A stretch of 64,000 bases of DNA from Trichostrongylus colubriformis (Eukaryota > Nematoda > Chromadorea > Rhabditida > Trichostrongylidae). Positions 56,330 to 64,000 of this stretch are shown piece after piece. Positions within the stretch are counted from its first letter, which is position 1. Every line of letters starts with the position of its first letter. The stretch lies in NCBI GenBank assembly GCA_963978905.1, contig OZ022257.1, positions 29,279,274-29,343,273 of the forward strand. Reading direction: 5' to 3'. The notes below the pieces were generated by a model, which had not been told where the DNA came from, did not search any database, and saw nothing but the letters and a program-made list of their open reading frames with translations. Both the position numbers and the translations under genes were made by a program.

Positions 56330-56367
56330 GGCCTCTGAAGACGACGAAAGGGTCGAAACGTCAGGCC
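56330..56367 (+). ncRNA. Hammerhead-ribozyme-like motif, right arm
   Basis: Plus strand: GGCCT (56330-56334), core CTGAAGA (fits CUGANGA), one extra C, stem II GAC...GTC with loop GAAAGG, core GAA, minimal stem III ACGT, C at the cleavage position (56362), and AGGCC pairing perfectly with GGCCT. This is the type I order with a very short palindromic stem III, as reported for Penelope-like elements and animal retrozymes. The extra nucleotide before stem II departs from the consensus. Confidence 0.5.
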
Positions 56368-56429
56368 ATAAGTAAACTGATCCATCTAAAAACCTCATTT
56401 GGCAAAGCAACACACGAATAATTGAACAA

Positions 56430-57015
56430 CATGCCGAGATTCACAGAGAGAGAACTTGGAGAATATGTCTCTTCATTTTCTACTGCAATTGGTTATTATA
56501 GTGATTCTTTCTGTCGAATTATACTTAATACTTTCTAGACGTTTCGTTTTGTGTTAATGAGCAATTGTACTATTTGTGCAACTTCGTATAACTTCCTTCC
56601 TAAAGATTTAGGCCGGTTCATCTGCAATTTTCGACACCTTTAAAGTCAGTGGCCTGCTTACCTACATATACTGTTACGAAGTGTATCTGCGTAACTCTTG
56701 CTGTCAAATATTTTCGTTGTTGTAGCGAGGCAAACTTCAGCCTAGTGAGCAAGATCGATGCTTAACAATGATGGTGGAGCCGTGGAAAACGTAACCATCG
56801 TAACAGTAAGCTTCAGCTGTCCTAAGCTCCTGCTTTTCTTCGCTCTTGTTTTGCTGTTATGATTTTCATTGAGTGCAGCGCATATAATAAAATGTACTGC
56901 ATTGAAATCAACGTTACTATTAGGGCTTTCGTTTGCCTCTCAATTAAGTTTTTTTCCTGCACATTGTTGTTCTTGTTCAGTTTCCTATAGTTCGCTATGT
57001 GACCTACTCAAAAAC
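56430..57015. other. Non-coding stretch, nothing recognised
   Basis: No supported exon or repeat pair was seen. Confidence 0.4.
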
Positions 57016-57020
57016 CACCG

Positions 57021-57139
57021 TCCGTTTCACAGCGCTAGATAGGGCGTGGCCTGAGTGGCGAGAGTGAGAGTGTGTGGCGGGATAAGAGAGTGCGATTCAC
57101 CTAAGGTAGGCTACGTGCTATCAAGCGCTCCGGAATGGA
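57021..57139. mobile_element. MITE, first of an adjacent pair
   Basis: TCCGTTTCACAGCGCTAGAT at the left and ATCAAGCGCTCCGGAATGGA at the right form the inverted ends. The inside has GAGAGTGAGAGTGTGTGG. Confidence 0.7.
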
Positions 57140-57172
57140 CTATGTTTTAGGATCCGCGTTGTACAAATACAG

Positions 57173-57312
57173 TCCATCCCGCAGCGCTTGATTGGGCGTG
57201 GCCTATGGGCTTGGGTGAGAGTGTATCAAACTCTCCCACCCCACCACACACTCTCACTCACGCAACTCACCCTAGTCCGCAGGCCACGCCCAAGCAAGTG
57301 CTGCGAAATGGA
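57173..57312. mobile_element. MITE, second of an adjacent pair
   Basis: TCCATCCCGCAGCGCTTGAT, then GGGCGTGGCC, at the left and GGCCACGCCC...GTGCTGCGAAATGGA at the right form inverted ends of about 50 bp. Same family as the element 34 bp to its left. Confidence 0.75.
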
Positions 57313-57317
57313 TTGAT

Positions 57318-58790
57318 GTGGTTTCTATTATTTCACAAGTGAATATTCGGCAATACGGTTATGTGCTGCGGTCCCTGCTTTTGCCAAGAAGAATAATTGT
57401 ATCATTTAGTGAATCATCAATCATGGGAAGGGAAGAGGCTTCAGCATTCGCTGAATACCTCGGGGTTACGGTACTAACCCATATATTTGAGGTCTGGCGC
57501 CGCCTGGAGGGCAGTGAGGCAACGCTATTCGCCATCTACTCCGACACCTGTGCTTCCATCGTCTCCACCGGGCCCACCACGTCAACTACAACGACCGGAC
57601 TGTTCCCCTTTTTTCACGTGCTGCTTTGAGACTCGGTAAATTTGTATTATTCCGATTGTTGTCTCAGCAGACGCACTGAGGATCAGCTGGCTAGCTCGCC
57701 AATATGACTCAATGAGAAAAAGTGACTGTGATTTCTACGGTAATCAGAAGACCAATAAAGAATTCGAAGGATTCTCTCGACCCAGAGTTCCTCAATACTC
57801 TAATAGTCCTGTTTACCAAAGGTCATTATATTCAGTCTCGGGTCTTATTTGGTTTGCAGCAGTAGCCTGATTAATAATTATTCTGACTGAATTCCGATGT
57901 ACACGAATCGTCGAAGTTGTCAGGATGGACTGTGCAGTCAGATAAGCAAAATAGTGAAATTATACACTGTATGGGCTCCTTGTCTATGCAGGAAGCGGGT
58001 CGATGATTCACTACAATGGAGGTTACGCTGCGGAAATTAAAAAGAAGAGGTATCTTAGGCCTTAGTCCCTTCCAACAAAAATGGAGGAGAAGCTAACTTT
58101 GAGACTGTACTGTCAGCTGTTAGAACTTCCAGACAATGCCTGACAGAAGACGATCAATAATTTATTGGTCTGAACAGAAGTACATATACCCCAAAGTCTA
58201 GTAGATAAGTACGCCCTCACGCGGGTGTCGCGCGCGGCCCACGCAGGCGCAGTCAGTAATAGATGTGGTGGATCTTTCATTAGCTGGCAACATTAGGAAT
58301 ACAGCTTTATTAGATGACGGGACCACAGCAATAATCCTGCAGACCACGGGTCGTGTATAGCCGAGCTTCTCGCTGGACCGTCGATCCTCTTCGCAGCCGT
58401 CCTCCAGGTCCGCCGCCGCTCCTTCTCCTCGCGTCTTCGTCGCCTCTCATCGGCTGAAACAATAACATTCTCATTGATCGGTCAGATTCCTGTATGCAAG
58501 CTCGCATCTCTCGAGCTTACAAGTCCTAAAAAACTGAGGAGGGAGGGAATTAAGGAAGCCGTGATTTGTGGATTGTATAAAAGCGCGTAGCAAGTAGTTG
58601 TGGTCTTACGAGAGATGAATACAGAAACTTTACAGAAGCGAACGAGCGAGAGGCCAATCGTTTTCAACGAGAGTTCCAATGGTTTTAGCATGAAACAGCG
58701 GTTGAATAAAAAAAGCATAATTTAAAGTTGGCTCATGTAGAATCAGCGGAGGGCATCATTGTCAGCTGATCATGTGGAACAATGCATGAA
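57318..58790. other. Unassigned stretch with minus-strand 3'-end-like sequence
   Basis: A 103-codon plus frame (57318-57629) has no domain and is Thr-rich at its end. On the minus strand, 58310-58480 has an acceptor-like TTTCAG, an Arg/Gly-rich frame, and a stop overlapping AATAAA. It could be the last exon of a gene or part of an LTR. Confidence 0.3.
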
Positions 58791-58799
58791 CTCAAAAAA

Positions 58800-59965
58800 A
58801 TTTGAAAAAATTTGTGCTTAGAGAAGCTCTACACATTTCACCGTACAACATCGGAAACGTCGACGAGGTTCCGTTGCCTTTCGACACCACTTATGGAAGA
58901 CATACAATAAAAATGCTCATCGCGACAAAAGCAATTGTTAACATTGTTGACGCAAAGATTACGGATTCCTTGGTCATCATCGTTTATCGAAAACCATATT
59001 GAACGTTGTGTAACTCGCCGAAAATGCCATGGCTCACCTTTCCGTTCACCGGATATGTCATCTTTGCCAGAAGACAGAGTAATTAGGGCAAAAATCTTTG
59101 ACAGAGCCGCATGTAACTTCCCAGGACCAATAGAAAACTCTACGCTAAAAAAATGTACGTTTGCTCGTACACGTGTCCCACAACGAGAGCAGTGCATCTC
59201 GAAGTTAATAAAAACTCCGAGTGCGTGAACATTTCTGTACAGCTCCATCGGTTTCATTTCTAGGGGGTCTTCCAAAATATGTCAGATCAGACTGTGAAAC
59301 CATCTGAAGACTAGGCCAGAAAGTCATTGAGAGATTATTCGAGAATGATGAATATAACGATAATCCGATCATGTCGTACTGCGCAGCAGAAGGAATTCAG
59401 TAGATTGTCAATCCACCCCAACGCTCCCTGGACGGGAGGTGTCTGGGAGAGATCGAACGGCTCTTTGAAGGGCGCACTCCAAAAAAAACCTACGAAAGTT
59501 CATACAACGGATCTAGGCTACCGCTGGGGCCTGCTGATTTTCTATCGGAAACACTTGATTCTCAGTGGCAGACGCTCAAACAGCCGCCGAATTTGTAGAT
59601 CACGAATACGAAACTTCCTCAAACGACAGGTCAAGTCAATAAAACACACAAAAGTTCGGAGAGTATGTCAAATATGTCCTCCAAATTCTGGGAAGAACAA
59701 GCAAGAGGAGACAAAGGAGAGGAGTGACGCAATCTTTCTCATAAGTAGTGGAAATTGTGCTCATAGAACAAGAGTTGATTCCTCATGAACATTGGTTTAC
59801 GGTTTACGGAAAGGTCGAAAGGTAATCAAGGATAGTGAGATTCGTACTGTAAAGGTACGAATGCCAAATCAGAATGTTCTACAGAAACTTGTGTGCATAC
59901 TGCATCCGATGAAAATAAGAAGTTTCCCAGATAGCACCGTTCAAAATTCGGGATGAAGGGAGCAA
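58800..59965 (+). pseudogene. BEL/Pao-type integrase remnant
   Basis: Broken frames give, in order, a zinc-binding end (ERCVTRRKCHG then SPDMSSLPEDRV), a core piece with GLPKYVRSD, a region with IQWIVNPPQRS-like sequence, and a C-terminal phrase of the type IKDSEIRTVKVRMPNQNVL common near BEL/Pao pol ends. At least four frameshifts or stops are present. No reverse transcriptase or LTR was recognised nearby. Confidence 0.65.
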
Positions 59966-60094
59966 CGACGAACCCCAAAATTTGCTCAAAAGAGTAGCAC
60001 CCAAGCAAAAGGCAAAAACCCTCGCCTACAAAGTTATCAGGAAGTTTCAAGAAACTCGGAGAGTTCGAAGAAAATTCTTATGAAAGTGATGCGT

Positions 60095-60480
60095 CCATGA
60101 GCCTTGGCCATCCTCACATTGATATATAAAACAAGGCCACTAACCCGAAGATCTGCCTTCAGTAATACTGTTCTAGCGATGCTACTAGTTATAAAGGATA
60201 AGGATAAAGTTTTTAACGTTAATCAATCCCTTCTGGGATGCGCCGCACATTCTAGTTCCATTCAGAATCGTGATGGCAGGTGAATGTGATGTGGCCTATA
60301 CAATGACTTACGATGGCCAGCCTTATAGCTTGCGCAATACAAGCCGGCATAAATTTCCACCAAGTTATTGTAAAAATAGCACCTCTGAAAAGTCAGACTT
60401 TTCGAAGCTATCATTATTAAGTATCCATGTTCTAGTTTCTATAAATCTTGGCATTGTGTTTATTTATATGTAATTCTTAT
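60095..60480 (+). repeat. Dispersed repeat shared with the Mutator-like element
   Basis: AATCAATCCCTTCTGG and ACTTCCATTCAGAATCG-like phrases (here TAGTTCCATTCAGAATCGTG), then GATGGCCAGCC, match 20095-20235 in the same orientation. The core match is about 60180-60320. Confidence 0.6.
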
Positions 60481-60515
60481 TGAAGCCGTGACCAAGAGGT
60501 TAATTAGTTTTATTC

Positions 60516-60551
60516 GGCTAACGTTTCGGCCATGTCGCCTTCGTCAGAGCC
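60516..60551 (-). ncRNA. Hammerhead-ribozyme-like motif, independent locus
   Basis: Minus strand: GGCT, core CTGACGA, extra A, stem II GGC...GCC (loop GACATG), GAA, ACGT, U at the cleavage position (60520), then AGCC pairing with GGCT. Stem I (GGCU/AGCC) and stem II (GGC/GCC) differ from those at 56.3 kb (GGCCU/AGGCC, GAC/GUC) yet still pair, and the core is kept. The same extra nucleotide before stem II is present. Confidence 0.45.
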
Positions 60552-60566
60552 TGGAAAGTCAAAGAT

Positions 60567-60590
60567 ATTATTATTATTATTATTTAGCTA
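60567..60590. repeat. ATT microsatellite
   Basis: About six ATT units follow the hammerhead-like motif, then a TAGCTAGTATTAGC phrase. Confidence 0.75.
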
Positions 60591-60654
60591 GTATTAGCTA
60601 AGTATTAGCTGTTAGCTATTGTTATTTAGATGCCTTTGACTGGCCACCGCTCTG

Positions 60655-60850
60655 AATAATGGCAGGTCGGTCGACGTTGTTTTTATAGATCTGTCCACAG
60701 CTTCTGAAAAGGTCAACCACTTGAAGCTCATTTCGAAGTTGGATAGCCTCGGCCTTCGGCGGGCAGATTTTGGGCTGGTTCAAATCTTATTTCAGTGGCA
60801 GGCATGTGACAGTTAGGGTGGGCCGTAGTTTTTCCGAACGCTATAGCTGT
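60655..60850 (+). pseudogene. LINE reverse transcriptase fragment
   Basis: Reads VDVVFIDLSTASEKVNHLKL then LISKLDSLGL, and after a one-base shift near 60768 LGWFKSYFSGRHVTVRVGRS. This is the palm motif block also seen at 34835. It is a short dead fragment with no tail seen. Confidence 0.8.
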
Positions 60851-60859
60851 TACTCAACC

Positions 60860-61835
60860 ACTTGTCGGCCTCCAGGAACTTCGATAAGTCCTTAGAGATC
60901 TTGTCAGCAAGTACCAGAAGCATCTTTCCGATCAGATGATCACTGTTACGTTCCAAAACGGCTTATGAGCTGAGTGGCCGAAAACGTGGTGCAATCTACA
61001 TCCACGGCATTCGTGCCCGGACCTGTGTTAGAATCCCCATGCTTACTTCCAGGCTCGGTGGAGATAATCACAGTTTCCTTCTTTTTGCTCAGCCGATCAA
61101 CCTTGGGTACCATAATCAATTCTCAGGCCGGTGCAGGAATCGATCAAAATTTTATTCGGTGCCACAACACCGCAAACGATAATAGAGTCACGCACTAAAT
61201 AAGCGATGAATTCGACGATTAGAATTCAACTTATGTGCGTCACCAAATCGAATCCATCAAACAGAAAACGCCGTCGTTCAGGTCCAAAGGTCGCCGAAGA
61301 ATCACATGATTAATAAGAGCAACTGTTCATCTCCTCAAGAAGCTCGCAACCTAAATTGATCTATCCGCGTTTGGCGCGTTTCACTTAAATTCATTACGTG
61401 AACAGCAAAATCGGCGCTATCTGATACGTTGTTCATTGGTTGAATTGCTATTTGCTCCTTTTGTGGAAAAGCAGGTTCAGCGAAATCTGAAGCAGTGATA
61501 CATTTCCGGGACTAGCAGTATAGAACCCATTCATTTTTTGAGCTCCGACGCCGGCACCAGCGAGTGATGGCGTCAAATGTGCTCGCCACTAACCACGACG
61601 GCACGCTGATAACATTGTTTGTATAATGTAATGGGGAAATGGTCGCTGTTGACTTCTGCTTAGCATTACTTTCTACATAGAGGCCGCTGAGGAAGGTCAA
61701 CATTTTTCAGTCCAGATTATTTAGCGGTCGATACCATTTGCTACACGATATTAACGATCAATGTTTAGGAATGACATGGGTAAATCCACTAATCACTCAA
61801 CCTGTCAACAATTTGTCAATTTAACGAGCATCTAT
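60860..61835. other. Non-coding stretch, nothing recognised
   Basis: No supported exon, repeat pair or structure was seen. Confidence 0.4.
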
Positions 61836-61839
61836 TTCC

Positions 61840-62260
61840 TACAGATTGGTGGTAGATCCACATGCCAGTAATCGATGCCTATCGTTTTTGTAAACATGCA
61901 TCATTATTTGGTATTTTACATAGTCTAGCGGTCCATACCCGATATTGTTGCTGGTCCCGCATGTGCGAATGAATCGCTTGCTTTGCTATCACAACTCTAG
62001 ATCGTGTCTCGATCACCCATGTATATCAAAAGACATGCACCATTATTTGGAACGCTAGGCGATTTAGCGGTTGATACATCGGCGGCAGATATCAGAACAT
62101 AAACAAACTACGTTCACCAATAGTACTGAGCATCACACGCATTTACTGTAGCAGCCGCATAGTAGTAGCAAGCGGTGTACAGATTTTGTCCTTTCCCTAT
62201 TCCCTAATGGCTCTTATCAGCCCCTGTGAGCCGCTTGCAGTTTCTGTGAGTGTTAACATT
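61840..62260 (+). repeat. Dispersed repeat, right copy (pair at 5260-5740)
   Basis: Carries the matched blocks listed for the left copy. The two are 56 kb apart in direct orientation and each is flanked by the CCTATGAGTGT-type repeat family. Confidence 0.6.
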
Positions 62261-62264
62261 CTAC

Positions 62265-62765
62265 TCTTAGCCAGAAGGGGAAAGCGTTTGGCGACATTAA
62301 CCTTTTGACGCTCCTTATCCAATTGTATCAACCGTTATCAGTTTGGATCACCCACCATCGATGTGCCCGTTCCACCCCTCAAAACAACTATGAGTGTCGG
62401 CACTCTAGGATCAACTCGAATGGGGAAACGGATTCAACGACATTCACATTTTGACGCTCCTTATTGAATTATACCAGCCGTTATCAATTTGGATCACCAC
62501 CGCTATGTCCCCTTACCACCCCATATCACTCGCAAAATTCAGGATCCCATTATTGCTGCGACGCGAGATATGAATTTCGCACCATTCGCCTTTCGAGGCT
62601 CCTTATCAGATCTTATAAGTTGCTAGCACTCCGATCCCTCACCACTGATGTTTCCTTACCACTCCCTGTATGGTATCTAAAATTCAAGGTCTCAGCTCTG
62701 CTGCAATGCGAGATATGACTTTCGTGACACACAGACGGTACACACACAGACAGACACACCAAGCG
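62265..62765 (+). repeat. Dispersed repeat with internal sub-units and CA/GA tail
   Basis: TTTTGACGCTCCTTAT, then ACCGTTATCA and TTTGGATCAC, repeat at about 62301 and 62450, with a third diverged unit near 62590. It ends in ACACACAGACAGACACACC. Matches 1741-2225. Confidence 0.65.
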
Positions 62766-62780
62766 AGTTGTGTACATAGT

Positions 62781-62848
62781 GTGTCCATTGTCCTATGGGT
62801 ACAATTACCATGTAGGTGGTAAGTGTACCCATAGGACAATGGGGACAC
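62781..62848. repeat. Hairpin of 17 plus 6 bp with 20-base loop
   Basis: ATTGTCCTATGGGTACA pairs exactly with TGTACCCATAGGACAAT. Outside it GTGTCC pairs with GGACAC across a 2-base bulge. Size and shape are like a small-RNA precursor, but it directly follows a repeat tail and could be an element end. Confidence 0.75.
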
Positions 62849-62849
62849 C

Positions 62850-63635
62850 TACCACATGATTTGATCGCATCTCACCATGAATGTTTCCACTGCGCAGATA
62901 TCCACTCCTATAGGATAACCAGTGAGAAATTAGTGAATATTCCTTTTTAATATCACTTTGCTATTGAATTTTGTAAGATTCTACCACAGCTTTTTCGTTT
63001 TGCACTTTGCCCCTCGCAACCTGCTATTACATACTTTAAATTTTCGTTTAACTCTGCTATCACAGGTAAAGCTGTTCTATGTCTATGCCTAACACAATAT
63101 CTCCCACAACCAAAATGAAAATATCAAAGACCTGCCAAGCCCGGCTACGTTTCAACTTTGACAACAGCAGCACTGGCTAATTGTAGATGAACGATAACCT
63201 CAGAATAAATACGGCAATCTTTTTGCAATGTTCATAATAACTCTGCAAGAAGCCGTCACTATTGGAAATTTTCAGTCGAGCGGTCGGCTTATGCGGTCGA
63301 CCCATTCAATTGCTTCTGATGTGAGAGTAAGGAGTTGGACGATTTACTGAGCATGCATACATTAGCTATACTGGTTGTTGGTTAATTAGTCATTTACAGA
63401 GTTTATCACTGTATACTTGAGCGATCGATAATGTTATGAAAATCAAGACTGTGACAGAAAAAAAAACAATCAGCCGCTAGCACTTGTTGTCACACGCAAT
63501 CAGGATCCACGTCTCACCTCTCATACAACTATGATATTCAACAGCCCCCTTTTGATGGAAGATTCGTGACATTTGTCTTCATGGTGGTAAGAGATGGCAA
63601 CAGTTTTTATCGGGTGTCATTATTTTTGATCTACC
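62850..63635. other. Non-coding stretch, nothing recognised
   Basis: No supported exon or repeat pair was seen. Confidence 0.4.
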
Positions 63636-63639
63636 TCCA

Positions 63640-64000
63640 TTACGGGGCCCCTAGCACTCCACGTAACACCTATGAGTAAGAACGCTTCACGTTAAAACTC
63701 GAGAGGCGCAACGAATTAGGTACTATTCGCCTTTCGACACTTCTCGTTGACGCTCATCATTAAAGTCCCCGCACAAATCCCAAAGATGCCTATAAGTGTC
63801 AGGACTCTGGAGAGAAGCGAAGCAAATTTGGCAACAACTGCTTCCTGACGCTCCGTATAGGATCTCTTCGACCGTAACCAAATTGAATAACTGACTACCA
63901 GTGTCCCCGTCTCACCCCTCAGAACACCTATGAGTGTCTGCGCTCTCGGCAAACTAATGCGAAAGACGAAACGGATTCGGCGGCACTTGCCCTTTGTCGC
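63640..64000 (+). repeat. Tandem sub-units of the CCTATGAGTGT repeat family
   Basis: ACACCTATGAGTAAGAACGC, GATGCCTATAAGTGTCAGGA and ACACCTATGAGTGTCTGCGC mark three sub-units about 120 bp apart. It continues past the window edge. Related to 1741-2225 and 62265-62765. Confidence 0.55.

Larger units (their letters stand above)
56103..56426. mobile_element. 324-bp palindromic element
   Basis: Arms of about 154 bp (56103-56256 and 56273-56426) are near-perfect reverse complements around a 16-base loop. Outer ends are TTCAATTATTCGTGTGTTGC and its complement. No coding frame is present. Each arm contains a hammerhead-like motif pointing outward. No target duplication was confirmed. Confidence 0.85.

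Noticed and set aside
60480..60860. Penelope-like element carrying the hammerhead motif
   Set aside because: The nearby reverse transcriptase fragment is of the LINE type and no GIY-YIG domain was seen, so the link is not supported here.

Overview
The window looks like gene-poor, repeat-rich nuclear DNA from a nematode, most probably a clade V (strongylid or hookworm-like) worm. The reasons are introns ending in the nematode acceptor TTTTCAG, one split gene with all phases consistent (mitofusin, fzo-1), nematode-type mariner elements with TA target duplications, decayed Ty3/Gypsy and BEL/Pao pol sequence, and LINEs with short AT-rich tails. There are no prokaryotic gene arrays. The species call is inference.

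Layout. 0-12 kb: an internally deleted mariner, dispersed repeats, a perfect 30-bp hairpin, the last three exons of what looks like an ionotropic glutamate receptor-type channel (minus strand), and an unidentified three-exon gene piece at 7.5-8.2 kb. 12-16 kb: a LINE 3' fragment and a satellite array with a unit of about 252 bp. 16-22 kb: a two-exon candidate, a GC-rich inverted-repeat element, and a mariner carrying a nested Mutator-like insertion with an exact 9-bp target duplication. 23-26.5 kb: another unidentified three-exon piece and a 1.4-kb palindromic TA-flanked element.

29.7-44.0 kb: the one gene I can model completely, a mitofusin (FZO-1) on the minus strand, with 18 exons, 749 codons, all phases consistent and one GC-AG intron. 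Its two large introns hold foreign DNA. Intron 3 (4.0 kb) carries a 2-kb palindromic TA-flanked element with a tRNA-like segment. Intron 13 (5.1 kb) carries an antisense non-LTR retrotransposon whose tail stops about 25 bp from the splice donor.

45-64 kb: short inverted-repeat elements; an LTR retrotransposon at 47839-55602 with paired LTRs, a 4-bp target duplication, a decayed Ty3/Gypsy pol and a leader of about 140-bp tandem repeats; a 324-bp palindrome whose two arms each carry a hammerhead-ribozyme-like motif, with a third independent motif at 60.5 kb; a BEL/Pao integrase remnant; and dispersed repeats that also occur near the left end.

The most novel-looking signal is the set of three hammerhead-like motifs. 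Stem I and stem II differ in sequence between loci but stay paired. All three carry one extra nucleotide before stem II, so activity is an open question.
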